DNA of 64,000 nt from Isoetes taiwanensis. Its lineage: Eukaryota; Streptophyta; Lycopodiopsida; Isoetales; Isoetaceae. Each line of letters starts with the position of its first letter. Positions within the stretch are counted from its first letter, which is position 1. The translations under genes were made by a program, and so were the position numbers. Location: positions 808,664 through 872,663 of the forward strand of contig JAJEKV010000056.1 of NCBI GenBank assembly GCA_021234155.1, written 5' to 3'. The notes beneath the pieces are model-generated. The model was not told the origin of the DNA. It saw only the letters and a program-made list of their open reading frames with translations, and did no database searches. Positions 1-12,529 of this stretch are shown piece by piece.

Positions 1-2060
1 AAATTGAAAACAAAACTACTAACAAAGTTTTTAAACCATACCTTGCAAACTTTCCAAGTCGATATATAATGTCACGATGTTACTTTCGTGAAGACAATTC
101 TCAATTGCATGGAAGAATGTGCTACAATGCGCAAACACACATAATGAAGAAATATCCAACAAGATAATTAATACAAAATTAATACCTGTGATAAATTTGT
201 GCCAATCATGGGGACTTTAACCCACTAAGATCACCATCTTTTTGTGAAGGCTTTTACGTAGTGACGCACCATAGCCGGAGGGTCGCGATTTTGGATATAA
301 TATTAGTCACTTGCAACCTCCTCGATTTACTTAGGAACCCACGGTGCCTTGGGTAAACATAATGGCTTTGCCCTCCTCTTCAATAGGCACAAGGTGCACG
401 ATTATGTTACAATCTTGTAAGTCTCTTCTAGCACTTAATTTCTCCCAATCCCGGTCCAAATGTCTCCGTGAGTGATTGTCCAACATTTTTGAAGACATGC
501 ATAGGATCGAGTAGGTGCACAAGTTTTAGCTTCGGCCAATATTCAAGGCGATAAAAATATGGATAAACGTTTTCATGCCTGGTGGTGGTATAACATCATC
601 ATCATTCGAAGCACCTTGTGATTCACGCGCCATAGTCCATGTTTCTAACCAATCCTTGGGTGTCCCTACGTCTGGCCGCTTAGTAGCATTTGATCCTCGC
701 ATAGGGTGATTGCATGGTAGGTACTTTTTTGTCCGCGATATATTTGCTTGTTAAGGTGCTTGGAGCGATAACAATTCAAATCAGTTCCACATGATGGGCA
801 ACCATTCATTCCACTTGTTTGCAAACCTATATGTAGATAATGAGTTAGCATTTAATAAAAGAGCATTGGTATTTAAAAAAAAGACATAAGGAAGCAACAC
901 TAAAACCAAGGATAATCATGTGTCGCGGAAGCAACATATTGCATGTAATGTGAACTGATGTGGCGGCCCTTACTATGTCGTACATTTGGATGCCTTGCCA
1001 TAATATCTCTAACTCTTCTATGAGTGGTTCAATGTACACATCCATGTTCTTTACTTGATGCTTAACACTGATAATAGTATGAAATAAATAAAACTTGTGA
1101 AAATGACATATTGAAATGTAATAAGGACAAACCTGGAACAACAAGTGTCAACATCAAATGTCCGGCTTTTAGTTGCCATCCATGGTGGAATATTATTAGT
1201 TGACCACAACTATGGGCCACACACTATGTTTTGACGATAACGTTCCAAAAGGGCAAATTCCATCCATTCCAATAGCAAGGCGTAAATTAAGTGGTTCATC
1301 CTTGAATACCCTCCACTTATCTTCTATGTGTTTCATAGCTTCTCCATCTTTGGAATTTTAGAATTCCATCCTTACTTCGATGTGTCATATGGAAATCCAT
1401 TAATGCGGATAAAGATGGAGAAACGAAACATGTATTGTAGACGATGGAATTATGGGCATGTGCCGCAAAACTTTTCTAGGAACATTTTTCTTCTTCATAT
1501 CCATCTTATAGCGTGGCTCCTTGCATTTTGGACACTCATGTAATGTTGCATATGCATTCCGGTACAATACACAATGGTTTGGGCAGGCATGAATGCAATT
1601 ATATTCCAACCCTAATGCACGCAAAATTTCTCTTGCTTCTCTCCTTGTTTCGGGAAGACAATGACCACTAGGTAGTATCTTACTTAGCAAGCTACAAAAT
1701 AAAAATGCGGTCATCAACTACAAGTGATAAATGAATTCATAAGAAAATAACTCATTCAAACAAATAACATACCTAAATAGCTTCGGTTACACTATTATTA
1801 CTCCATGCAAATTTGTCTCAAGATTTAAGATTAGCAAGCATGTTGCAAGGCGTGACATCCTAGCCCCGAGGGATATAGTGGTTTGCCTCGCCTCATCTTT
1901 TAGAATACTTGCATCTTCTTTATTGCCTTCATCGTTGGCCTCCTCATTGGCATCATCATTATCTCCATCTATATTTAGGGTAAATTGTCAATAGCTTCAA
2001 TTAAACCGGGGTATCTCATTTCCCGAGATGTTGGTTGAGCTTGATGTAGACTCTTCAAGA
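1..2060 (-). pseudogene. TNP2-like CACTA transposase, degenerate and 3'-truncated by the window edge
   Basis: Read on the minus strand, successive blocks match the order of the plant TNP2 (Transposase_21) family. They are: an acidic N-terminal block near 2000-1780; LPSGHCLPETRREA and the Cys block HACPNHCVLYRN...CPKCKEPRY with VPRKVLRHMPIIP at 1717-1400; FKDEPLNLRLAIGMDGICPF at about 1310-1240; DVYIEPLIEELEILW at about 1045-1000; a GCPSCGTD Cys pair near 800; an LDPMHVFKNVGQS-like block at 522-470; and a final block ending SHDWHKFIT near 200. The blocks lie in different frames and are interrupted by stops and probable introns, so no full protein can be made. This protein normally binds and cuts the element ends in the nucleus. 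The C-terminus lies left of position 1. Family assignment is strong; exon limits are not. Confidence 0.75.
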
Positions 2061-3695
2061 GACCGCAATATTGCCCACATTAGTGCAACATTTATTAAAC
2101 TAAAAACTTGTTATATTGATATTCAATATTCTAGAAGGGAATAATCATCATGCAAAGCATTATGCAATTACAAAGTATGCAATTTTGTCCTCCCTAGTCC
2201 CTCGAGCCTACAAAAGTTAAAATCCAAAAAAAGAATATTTCCAACAACCTAATATCATATGATTAATGGAGCAATTGCATTAGACACAGTGAAATAGTAT
2301 TTGGCACACATATAAAGGTAATAGAAAATAAAACAAAATTTTTTTAGTTAATCATAAATCTAATTTCTAATAGTCACAAAAGTTTTTCTTCACATAGCTT
2401 TTCTTTTTGGCCTCCCTAGTGGAACAATGAGGGCACCCCATTTAGCTCCCCACGCCTTCGAGTTGGTATGGGTCGTTGAAAATAGAGTTAATAAAAATCT
2501 CGCCCCCAGGTTTCAAATTTTTAATAGCGCAAATCGCACATAAAATCGAGAATGGCCATTCATGTGGGATTGGAATCATGAATATCCGTCTCTCAAAAAA
2601 TAGCATTAGACAACTCCGGATGACCATGTGAATGTTAATAAGACCAAAGAATATTTCCATGCACACTAGGGACGCCCATCTATGTAAATCTTGTCGGATG
2701 GTGCCACATCTTCTCCATCTTCCTTTTTTTTGCCAATTGGCACCAATTCTTTACTAGACCATAGGTCGACATGCTAGGCATGAATGATGCTAATCTTAAC
2801 CAAACACCCCAACTATATTCGGGCCCTCCATATGCCATTAGAGTCGTGGATTTTCAAGATTTCACACACACTTTCTAAAATATATAAACCCCTTCCCGCC
2901 GCCCGCTTTTTTCCTCGATGGCGCAATCATATATCGACGCCCCAATAAATGAATTCTTCCAACATAAGTGGGAGTTGTCCTTCCCAACAACCAAATATTT
3001 TACGATTGAATGGAACAATTGCATTCCTAAGACTATCCGGCATATGAGCATGGTAATCCTCATACCGGGTCTCGTTGACATGTGCAAGAGAATAATCATT
3101 TGTGCTAAACCAAGCCTTGATTGAAAGTGCGCCGCAGATGCTTCCCCTTGTCCGTCCTCGTGCTTGTGAGGTCTACTACCATTCTTTTCTCTATCACTCG
3201 AGGAGGTACTTCGTTCAACGACATTTACGGTTTAACTCTAGGTGGTGTAGATGAGGATGTGGAAGGAGATACAATTCGATGTCCACGCGTGCAATTTGTG
3301 TGTTCTTGTGCAACCCCACATGTACTGCAAAAACTAAATAAATTCTAACATGGCCAATAATTTGATTATAAAGAAAGAGTTTGATACCTCATCGCTTTTT
3401 TCCGTCCATCCGCCGCCGAGAATAATCGTGGCGTGTGTATCCGGACACCATCCAAACCTTATTTTATGATCTTCTAACAACAACGTCTCATTTTTTTCAA
3501 CCCCACACGTGAGACACCAACAAGGCCATTTGGCCTCGGATATAATCTTTGGATGGGGTCGAGTCTTATATTCTCCGATCGTGCACCCTACTTGAGTGTG
3601 AAGAGGAAGAGTCCATAATGCATTTAATTAATACATGCATTATTAAGATGTTGTTTTATAGAAAAATATAACAAAATCAAGCTAACCGATTGTTT
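2061..3695. other. CACTA interior, unassigned
   Basis: This stretch lies upstream of the minus-strand transposase. Short open stretches exist on both strands (for example 2442-2666 and 2875-3099 minus, 2918-3348 plus), but none shows a domain I recognise. It probably holds the remaining exons or introns of the transposase or of a second CACTA gene. Confidence 0.3.
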
Positions 3696-3863
3696 TTATT
3701 GACCAGTAAGATGTATTCTTTTCTTTCTTGAAGGCCCCCTTTTCGATTCAATTGACTCACTTGATGATGCAACACTTGCATTTCCACTTGATGAACTCGA
3801 TTCACTTGACTCACTTGATGATGTAACATTTGTGTTTCCACTTGATGAAGAGCCCATCTTCAT
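3696..3863 (-). CDS. Serine-rich N-terminal exon, possible CACTA accessory (TNPA/ORF1-like) gene
   Basis: A 55-residue open stretch starts at an ATG (3863-3861) and stops at 3698-3696. It is dominated by Ser-Ser-Glu runs and ends with a basic patch reading KRGPSRKKR. A Ser/acid-rich head followed by RGP plus basic residues resembles the opening of plant Ptta/En/Spm accessory ORFs, which accompany TNP2. It lies upstream of, and parallel to, the TNP2 remnant. The stop could be a read-through into an intron. Assignment rests on composition and context only. Confidence 0.3.
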   Translation of the reverse strand: MKMGSSSSGNTNVTSSSESSESSSSSGNASVASSSESIESKRGPSRKKRIHLTGQ

Positions 3864-6800
3864 GAATGTAAAAAATATTGAAAGGGACTTTATGTTAAAG
3901 ACATTATGTTCCTACTTCATTATTTTCTCACTTTATCTTTGCTATGTAATTAGTAGTCCAACATTTTATCCTTGTTATGTAATTAGTTACTAATTATATA
4001 GCCATGAATGATCCTATGATACATTATATTTGGACAATCTCTAACTCTCAAAGACAAATGTACTAGTCCGTTAAGAGTTTAAAATACAAGGCTATGGACA
4101 CAGTCTATGGGATCGCTTATTAATTAGGAGAAACTCATATCTAAGATTCATTTTTATGCCTAATGAGTAGGGCCATTTCTCGAGTCATTTACTCCCAAAC
4201 ATTTAACTAGAAGCTCACGTGATTAGGCTAAGCATTGTTTTTGCGCCTAATGAGTATGACATATACTTAGCCATGTGAGTTTCTATTAGAAAATGATTTC
4301 ATTCTCAAACTTAAAATATTTGATAGGCTAGGCCATGTGTTTCTCATTCATAGGATCATGTGACAAAACAATGTGACGAAATTTTCGTCACTATTTTGGC
4401 AAATTATACATGAATTTTTTACGTTCCCGCCTAATCAATTAATGAATGTCAACCACTAAAAATCAAGAAAACAAAGAAATGCGTCCCACCTTGAGATCCG
4501 ACGGCCTCCTCCTCCTCATTGATGCGCTGCCAAATGAGAAGAACCTGATAGAAGCAATTGCTTGCTGCTAGAAGAGAAGAACGGTGGAGGAGTAGGTGTC
4601 AAGCATCGATTGTAGTCTTTTTTTGGCAACTTTTTGCTATAACCAACAACTAACCTAAGATTAAATTTTTACGTTCTTCAAGAAGATCACAACACACGGA
4701 GTCATTTCAAGGAGATCACAACATAGGGGAGCCATTCACAGAACTAGAGCAAAACACGGAGGGTAAGTTCATTTCTCGAGTCCGAGATTATCGAGGATGT
4801 CCGGTTTTGCATTTGTTTGCCACTTCGCTTCTTGTTTTTCTGAAATAAAGTTTTCTAATCCATCCTGCCATTCCCGAAATTGAAGAAAGTTACACCCTTA
4901 TAGCTTTGCTGCAGGCCTTTACCGAATGTATGAGAGCACCTTCACTTGTAATATGATTTACAAGATTCACCAGACATTTACTAGATCAGAGTCTCACTGA
5001 ACAAGTCTCTCCAAGATCAGAGTATTAAGAATGGTCAATCACCTTTTCAATGCACCAACAGCATACCGTGGAAGCAAACTTAGCATTCGATGTGCAAGTG
5101 TTTGCTCACAAAATCGCTCTCTCAAAGCATGTGTTACATCCTTATACCTTAGTTCAATGATCTTTATTTCTCAAAGATTGCAGATGCTATGGTCCAGTCA
5201 ATTGAGGTATGGCAAAAAACTATAGCCATGTTTTCAGCAAGTGGGCTTCGCACAACTCTCTGTTTCAGATTCAAATGTACTTCACTTAGAGCATCATAAG
5301 GAGCTTGAGTTCTTAAAGGTGGCTCTATTAGTCCTTGCAGTGATGCCTTTAAACGATTAGTGACACTATGGCAGATAATTTAGGCATTAATTGGCAGGAG
5401 AGATGTCGATTTTGTGCATAACATTTTCGCCATACAATCTTCAACAAACTTTCCATATTGTTTCCTTATTGAATTTAACGGTCTTTAAATGCAGAGTTTC
5501 TTGGAGCTAGAACCATAAATCTTTTCTTAATATGCAAAGCAAGCTAACCTTGTCCAACTCTCAACCCTGGAACTCTGATGCCATGTCAGCGTTATAGATC
5601 AATGACAGAAGATGCAAGAAAAAGTGAGAAATATATAAATTACCTTAATGATTATATGCCCACTGAAGGCTTTGCTGAATGTCTGGAGATAAGGTTGTAG
5701 GAGAACTGGCCATTCCATGATTAGGATGCCAAATTTTTTTAACTTATAGCCAAGAATGAGAATTTGCAAATGGGTGCAAATTTTCATTCCTGAACCTTCA
5801 TTTGTGTGGGCTATGTATATTAGAAGAATGAGCCTTCTGGTTCCCAGTCCATAGACCAATTTTCAGGTGCAGCTTGCCCTACAAATTCTTTTCGAGAATT
5901 TGGCCACCAGTAAGTGCGGCAAACAGAAATGTGTCCATTTTATCTATTGTTTTAGTCTTTTGCTAGCGGGTTAAAGAATACTGCATTTAGAAGCATGTTT
6001 TCTTCAAGAAAATATTAAGCACATTATAAAGTAGACTAGATCTAGAGTGAGAATGTGAGTGGGCATACATGTTTTGTCTAATCAGCCTATCATTACAGTG
6101 TTGCCTTTTGTTGTGCAGCTTGTTAATGTGCATGAGCCGTAGACATTGATTTTGAATAATGCGCTGGGAAACTCATCTATAACGCTCCAGCCATTGACAA
6201 ATTTGAGGATGACATACAATTAAAAAGTATGTTGTTTGAGGCATTATAAAACATTGCTTGCTAATACTTATGCTCTGGATATGCTTCAAGATGTATGTTG
6301 TGCAAAGTGTTAAAACAATTTTGGTTCTTGATGCTTTGCATGAGGAGTCTGAAAGAATATGGGGGCAGAATGAAGAATTAGGATTGAATGACATGGACAC
6401 TACTTCAGCTGATGCTATTGATTCAATTTGATCCCACAAGCCGTGCACAGGTCCAGAGTTCATCAAAGTATGTTAACTTCAAATTGCATCAGATGCCACA
6501 ATTTATGACAAAATGTGGCATCTTTATGGCTGTTGTTAAGCCAAACGGTGTCTATAATCCAGCTGTTTATAGTCCATATCTGAAGCCGATCTGAAATAAG
6601 TTTCTGAGTAGTTTGATGAATGAGAAACGTATATATTTGAGCTTTTATTAATTTTGATGCCAAATATTTTGAGTTTGCCAATGAGAAAATCTTAAATTGT
6701 CTACTAAAGCTTGGCATTGTCCATAACATAGTTATTATTCTTCCTTTTGAGGATCTCTGCTTCATCTGAAAACAGTCTCATATCTCAATCTAAAGAAGAT

Positions 6801-7400
6801 TGAGATAGCGGTAATGTGGTTAAAGAAGCTCATCAGTTATCATATGAGCATGAGCTTCATATTGTGCACCCGGCATTCCAACATGTCCGTTGAAAAGATC
6901 CGCCATGATGATGGCCCGTAAAAGGAAAAGGAAAATCGTTATTAATCTCAAACAATACAAGTTTATTAATCTCAAAAGTAGTTGAAGGGATTACGATGAG
7001 TTGGATCTTTGATTCGGGACATTTGGATACAAAAGTAGTTCCGGAGGAAGGCGGAAGTTTTCCATTTTTGGCGGGATTTGATGATGGTGATGGCGCTTGT
7101 ACAAAGTGCATTTGTGTCGAGTCATGCCGCGTACAATGAAAGCCCTATTTGTAACATTACCATAAATCTTTGAGCATTTAAAAAATAGTTGAATCTGTTT
7201 GTCCTTCTTGTGCTCTAGAAATTAGGAAATAGGTCTTGTCCATATTTTTAGAAGTTTCCTTTCGCAATCATGCTTAATGGGGCCCTTTTCCAAGCAAGTG
7301 AATGGTTACTTATTTGTTATTTATATTGACTTGTTATTGAGTTTAATGCCATTGTAGATTGTTGAGTTTTAATATTGTTCTTGTTGTTATTGTATCTGCA
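3864..7400. other. CACTA interior without recognisable genes
   Basis: No open stretch here gives a recognisable protein. A near-perfect 19-bp palindrome, GTGACGAAATTTTCGTCAC, lies at 4371-4389 and uses the same GTGAC core as the subterminal repeats near 9 kb. The 5.0-6.8 kb part has intron-like alternation of T-rich and mixed sequence, but I cannot define exons. Confidence 0.3.
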
Positions 7401-7409
7401 GTTCAACAT

Positions 7410-8850
7410 GGCTAACGGCAAGAAGAAAATGAAAAGGGAAAGGAGAAAGGTGTCTTTAACTAAGATGCTATCAAAGATTTTGTCAATGTTAACGAGAGGA
7501 ACAAAAGGACGCAATGGCACATGAACTATTAAATGGAGGCGATCGTCATCAAAGAAATCCAAGAGAAGGTCTTCCGTTGGTAGTCGAGACTTCCAAGACA
7601 TCGGGAGAAGGCAATGAATCGATGGCATCGGAAATTCTCGTGGTATGAGCTTTAGGAAGTTGGGCTTATTAATCGAGGTATAACTTTGTGCATATTTATT
7701 TTGAGTGTTGTCTTATTATCTTGTTGATGAGTATAAAGTGTTATCCAAAATATATTATAGGTGTGTGTTTCTACGGGTGGAAAGATTCATCCTGATGCAC
7801 ATGGAAAAGAGTTTATGGATGTTGCCACTAGTTCAATGATGGATCACTGCCACGAGATACATCTAAACTGGCGACAAGTTAAGTTGCGCCATAAGCAAGA
7901 AGTGATCAATCACTTGAAGGATCAATTCGGTGCTGGTTTTAATGAGAAGGACATGTTGAAACAACTTGGGCCCCCGATGGAATCATCACAAGTTAGATTT
8001 AAACCCTATCCAAATCTTTTTTATTTGCTTTATCTAGAGTTTTAATTTTCTTCATATATTAGGGATTACCTAAGACGGAAGGCACGAAAAGGTTTAACAT
8101 CCAAGCCTTCATCTGTTAAAAAAGCAAATTGGAAAAAGTTTCTTGAATTGGCGAAGGTGGAGCACCCGCGAAAGAAATTAAAGATCTCAAAGGAAGAAAA
8201 AACCATGTAACTGGGTTGGTGGGGATAGATCGATCATCTCTAATTATGTGAGTATTACTTCTTATTTGTTTGAAATCAAGTTAGTATATGATACTTATAA
8301 CTACCCCATATTTTCAATATTTAGTATGCCCACTTTAAGGGCTATCCTAGTGAGAAGGTCACTTCCGAGATTAAGGAAATGGAGGATGGAAGAAATGGAT
8401 CAAACGTGAAAGTGATGAAGGACGTGTATCTCTAGAAACAAAGGTATAATTGCAACTTTAAGAATCATAATTTGAAAATATACATGTAAGGCATTACTTG
8501 GCATTAACTCTTTTATTCAATTATATATGTTGTAGCACATGGCACAAGATTACGAGGCAAGGGCATTGTCCCCGCCAATAGATGTCAAAGGAAAAGCCAT
8601 TAATAAGTAGCGGATGAGGAGAATGAAGATCTCGAAGAGACCGTGCATGTAAGTATTCTAGCTAGATACATTACATGCTTGTGACTTTTTAAATTGTAGA
8701 CATATAACCCCTTTTTTTTTTTTTTTTTTTTTTTTGTACGGATATAGATGGATCATCAAGCGGCGATGGAAGTTTAAGATGAATCCAGCAGTTGATAGCA
8801 TAAAAAAGTACATCTAGCAGTGAAAATGAAGACGTTGAAATTGATTAACA
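7410..8850 (+). pseudogene. Degenerate plus-strand CACTA-associated ORF (Ptta/En/Spm-like), function unassigned
   Basis: A plus-strand gene remnant begins near ATGGCTAACGGCAAGAAG (7408). Its best open block, 7761-8045, includes GKIHPDAHGKEFMDV and a His/basic segment, followed by KKANWKKFLELAKVEHPRKK near 8120. It then shows YAHFKGYPSEKV near 8325 and a last block after 8538. T-rich tracts before AG between blocks look like introns. The basic, lysine-rich character and the position next to the subterminal repeats suggest the second gene of a CACTA element. It runs opposite to TNP2, which is unusual; it could also belong to a second nested element. Stops and frameshifts make it non-functional. 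Confidence 0.35.
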
Positions 8851-8929
8851 CATCTCCATTATTTCTTTGTTGAGAAAACTATATTTATGTACACTTTTCA
8901 TTTTACTAGGTTTATGTACACTGTTCATT

Positions 8930-9744
8930 TTAAATGTTTTGAATCAAATATGGTGAATTGACAAAAGAGATTGACAACAATCTGTCAAAAACATTGACTA
9001 AGCATTGTTAAGAAAAATGACATAAATGTAGTAAAATGATGAAAAAAAAATGTAAAAACATAGCCTCAAAAACATGACCTAAGTATGTGACAAAAATTAG
9101 CCAACAAAATAAAAAATATGACCTAAAATATGACAAAAGAGTGTCAAAAAGAACATAAAATAGGACAAAATAGGGACCATAGAATTGCCAAAAAATTGCC
9201 CAAAATTTGACAAAATAGATGTCAAAAAATAGCCAAAAAAAGTGACAAAAGGCTATAAACTATGACAAAAAGGCCAAAAAATGACAAAAAAGATAAGAAT
9301 ATAACATAGAAAATGACAATAAAGTATAAAAAAAATAACCTAAAGTATGACAAAATAGGTGCTGAAGAATTGCCAAAAGAAGTGACAAAAAAAGGTTTAA
9401 AGTATGACAAAATATATGTCAAAAATTTGCCAAGAGAAGCCACACAATTGCCAAAAAGAAGTGACAAAAAAGGTTTAAAGTATGACAAAATATGTGTCGA
9501 AAAATTGCCAAGAGAAGTGCCACACAATTGCCAAAAGAAGTGACAAAAAAGGTTTGAAGTATGACAAAATATGTGTCAAACAATTGCCAAGAGAAGTGCC
9601 ACACAATTGCCAAAAAGTGACAAAAAAAATGACAAAGGATGTGATGCATCGTCACTTTTTTTTGACACATTTATAGCATGTTTTGTCGGTTCTCGAAATT
9701 TCTTGATGGTTACAATGTGACAAAAAACCCGATAATAAACCCCT
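8930..9744. repeat. CACTA subterminal repeats (TGACAAAA family)
   Basis: TGACAAAA and its variants recur every 10-40 bases. From about 9350 to 9600 a longer unit, built of TATGACAAAATATGTGTC plus TTGCCAAGAGAAG, is repeated about three times with a period near 75 bp. Subterminal repeats of this kind bind the accessory protein in characterised En/Spm elements. The ORFs visible across this block in both strands are by-products of the repeat. Confidence 0.65.
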
Positions 9745-9758
9745 ATTCTCTTGTAGTG
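9745..9758 (-). repeat. CACTA terminal inverted repeat, right end
   Basis: The inverse complement starts CACTACAAGAGAA, matching the conserved CACTACAAG terminus. The bases directly outside match the copia 3' region seen again near 22085-22110, which fixes the insertion point. Confidence 0.75.
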
Positions 9759-9769
9759 ATATTTACGCG

Positions 9770-10070
9770 ATATTCAAACATCCGCTCTATATCTTACACA
9801 CTTTTGTTTATGTCTGCAACTTGTACTATGTTCTGCTTCATTATTGTTGTCACAACTTTGTATTGAACATGCTGTATGAGGAGAACTTATACCAATGCTT
9901 TCCTGTAACTTAGTAAACACGTGCCTTTGGAATTACCTTTGTTAACACATCTCACTTGTCAATTACGTAGTATTTTTGTACTCAACTACTATAATTCCTT
10001 TGCAATCATATCCCTTATAAAATGAACATGTAGTTCAATGTGCTTCGTTCTTTCATAGAATACTTTGTAA
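9770..10070 (-). pseudogene. Copia RNase H, C-terminal part
   Basis: On the minus strand this reads VFYERTKHIELHVHFIRDMI followed by an EYKNT-like block. This is the hallmark end of copia RNase H, which in intact relatives has ERTKHID.RYHFIRD. Stops occur downstream. The missing first half of the domain lies on the other side of the repeat array at 11095-11345, so the reading frame is split by an insertion. Confidence 0.7.
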
Positions 10071-11085
10071 CGTTCCTAACCGACATGCCCTTAACCAACT
10101 GGGCAAAACCGTCTAGACGTTTATGAGCGATCGCTTCTACCCATTTATGTTTGTCTAGGGGCGTCCACGGGCACATTCAAAGTTGAATACTCGGCGGTCT
10201 ATCATAGGCAGTTCACGGTCTCTCCCCTTTCGTCCGATAGGCCCGTTCTGGTCTCTCCCACTAGAACTATGCTCGTCCTCGAGCATCTAACCAAACATGC
10301 CTTAACCAACTGGGCAAAACCGTCACAGGCGTTTATGAACGGTCGCTTCTACCCATTTATGTCGGTGTCACCGGGGGCGTCCACAGGCACATTCAAAGTT
10401 GAATACTCGGCGGTCATATCATAGGCCCGTTCTGTCTCTCCCACTAGAACTATGCTCGTCGATAGGCCCGTTCTGGTCTCTCCCACTAGAACTATGCTCG
10501 TCCCGAGCATCCAAGGCTATACCATGTCACAATGATTATCAAGTCTTTGCAAATTACCCATGCATATAGGCACCCATGGAGACTTCGAACTGAGACCTGC
10601 TCTAATACCAAATGTAACATTCCTAATCGACATGCCCTTAACCAACTAGGCAAAACCGTCTAGGCGTTTATGAGTAGTCGCTTCTACCCATTTATCTTGC
10701 GGTGTCTTGGGGCGGCTCCACGAGGCACATTCAAGGTTGAATACTTTCGGCGGTCTCTACCATGGGCCCGTTCTGAGTCTCTCCCACTAGAACTATGCTC
10801 GTCCTCGAGCATCCAAAGGCTATACCATGTCTATGTCATACCATATCACAATGATTACCAAGTCTTTGCAAACTACCCATGCATATAGGCACCCATGGAG
10901 ATTTGAACTTCGAGGACGCTCACGATGCAACTATAACGTTCCCTAGGAGCATGCCCTTAACCAAGCGGGCAAAACCGTACAGGCGTTTATGAGCAAATCG
11001 CTTCTACCCATTTATGCGGTGTCTCGGGCGTCCCGAGGCACATTCAAGGTTGAATACTCGGCGGTCTACCATAGGCAGATTACAC
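10071..11085 (-). repeat. Tandem TRIM-like array (four LTR-like units) inserted in copia RNase H
   Basis: Four LTR-like blocks, recognisable by CATGCCCTTAACCAACTGGG and a following TTTATGAGC...TACCCATTTATG segment, begin near 10083, 10296, 10630 and 10949. They are separated by internal segments containing CCCACTAGAACTATGCTCGT and ACCCATGCATATAGGCACCC. On the minus strand the bases just after an LTR block read TGGTATTAGAGC (10610-10599), close to the tRNA-Met primer site TGGTATCAGAGC. An LTR of about 150 bp, a short non-coding interior and a primer site are TRIM features; alternating LTR and interior is a tandem TRIM. The third and fourth units are the most complete. Confidence 0.6.
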
Positions 11086-11094
11086 TTATAACTA

Positions 11095-11545
11095 TCTGAC
11101 TCATCATCAATGAATGAAGAGAGTGGTTGGTTTATTCTATGTAGCACCTAACTCAACTAACAACCTCCTTACCTAGACCACTTCTCTTGCGCTAAAGAGG
11201 CAAACATTGTGATACGCCTCTGCTATTGACACTATACATCCTTGTTTTTTACTTCTCCATGATATTGTGCTTCCTCCAACTTGTAGAATATATCCGGATG
11301 TAGATGCCCTAGAGTCAGGTTACCTCCCAATGTGCATCGGGTATCTTGATTAGATCCTATTTGTAGAATGTTAATCCCTTTATTTTGTGTCCCCTTCAAA
11401 AATCTGAGAGCACATGTTTAGGCATGCCAATGTTTCTTTCGAGGATTGTTTCCAAATCTGCTCAACAAATTTACACAAAATGCTATGCTCGGGCTGCTAC
11501 AATTAGCCACATACAAAAGACATCCACCAATTCCCTATAGGGATA
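11095..11545 (-). pseudogene. Copia reverse transcriptase C-terminus fused to RNase H N-terminus
   Basis: Minus-strand reading gives a MENYPYREL-like block near 11545, then NLLSRFGNNP and KHWHA (11490-11430), the stretch that ends copia reverse transcriptase (RPDI.FAVNLLSRF...HW.A). RNase H follows, with SGYILQVGGSTISWRSKKQG at about 11300-11240 and an AEA-YHNVCLFSAREVV block. The first two thirds of reverse transcriptase, including the YVDD region, are absent. The same deletion appears near 58.4-58.7 kb in the second copy. Confidence 0.65.
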
Positions 11546-11549
11546 ATTT

Positions 11550-12225
11550 TCCATTTCAATCTTTCCTCTTGCTTTCTCTCTGCAATATTTCTTAAATATA
11601 TCATTCACAAACTCACCACCTCGATCGACCTCAAGCATTTTATTCTTTTTCAGTCATCATCCTTTTTCGCCTCTGCTTCAAAGATTCTATAAGCATTATA
11701 AGCCTTGGTTTTCCTTCTAAGAAAGTTAGTATGTCTAGAGTAATCATCAATAAAGGTAATAAAATACCTTTTACCTTATAAGCCGACATTAATTGTCCAC
11801 GAGAGGTTTGAATGTATCAATTCTAGTCAATCTCCAGCTCGTTCATGTCTTTTCTTCAAAAGGTAATCTTGTGCTCTTTCCCATCATGCATCCATAGCAA
11901 ACAAAATCATTACTTTCTGCCATTTGTTATCAGACCTCTTTTAGTCATTTCCTTTAAGTTTTTCTACATTTGCATGACCCAATTTCTCATGCCAAAGTTT
12001 TAGTGTTGGAATTTCCATTGAGTTTATACTTCAGGATAAAGTTTTGTTGTGAAACCCAAACAAATTACCATTTCGTTTTGCAAGGAACTTGACTTTGTTA
12101 TTTTCAAAAACTTTCTGGCCGGTGTTTGTCAAATACAAGTTTGAATCCCATATCCACCGGTGACTAAGCGATATTAGATTCCTTACAATATTTGGAACGA
12201 GAAAGTACATCATGAATTGCCCTCT
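11550..12225 (-). pseudogene. Copia GAG-pre-integrase and integrase core remnant
   Basis: The minus strand at 12213-12031 reads VPNIVRNLISLSHR, matching the end of the copia protease/pre-integrase region (VPGL.RNLISVS). Further along come IHSNLSWTINVGLYGKRYFI and TFIDDYSR at about 11830-11745, the integrase core with its catalytic Asp region, then RIKCLRS near 11640 (normally the second Asp, in LRSDRGGEF). Frames shift and stops occur. The integrase ends abruptly near 11560, where the internal deletion joins reverse transcriptase. Confidence 0.7.
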
Positions 12226-12529
12226 AAATCAAATAGTTCTAGCATTCACGACTCTTTTACTTCTTGCGGTTCACCATTCCCCATTTGCACAAATGTTGAT
12301 GTTCTTTTCTTTATTTCCTTGAGAGCATCGGTTGGTTTTAACTCACCCGATCTCTCTCTGCTTCCTATCTATCACAAGCATATCTTTGGTTTTGTTAGCA
12401 ATTTGATTTGAAGCGAGAACAAGTAACATTTATGCCTTACCTCGACGAGTCTTCTCCTTGATTGCTAATATCTTGTATCAAGTTGACCTTTGCTAGCTCC
12501 TTCATTTACGCCTCTTATGTTGCTATTTT

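Larger units (their letters stand above)
1..9758. mobile_element. CACTA (En/Spm) DNA transposon, left end outside the window
   Basis: The right terminus is visible: positions 9745-9758 read TTCTCTTGTAGTG on the plus strand, the inverse of CACTACAAGAGAA, the classic CACTA terminal sequence. Just inside it lie hundreds of bases of TGACAAAA-type subterminal repeats, as expected for this superfamily. The element encodes a TNP2-like transposase on the minus strand at 1-2060 that runs off the left edge. At 9759 the sequence switches directly to copia RNase H-region sequence, so the element sits inside that copia copy. The left terminus and the 3-bp target duplication cannot be checked. It is heavily decayed and probably immobile without help. 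The middle (about 3.9-7.4 kb) is unassigned, so more than one element could be present. Confidence 0.7.

Noticed and set aside
9222-9676. Overlapping ORFs on both strands (Lys-rich plus, Phe/Cys-rich minus)
   Set aside because: They are produced by the TGACAAAA/TTGCCAAGAG subterminal repeats; no domain and perfect dependence on repeat period.
10071-11085. An ordinary LTR of the surrounding copia element
   Set aside because: The copia LTR is a different ~510-bp sequence defined by its own primer site and purine tract; this array interrupts RNase H and has its own primer-site-like sequence.
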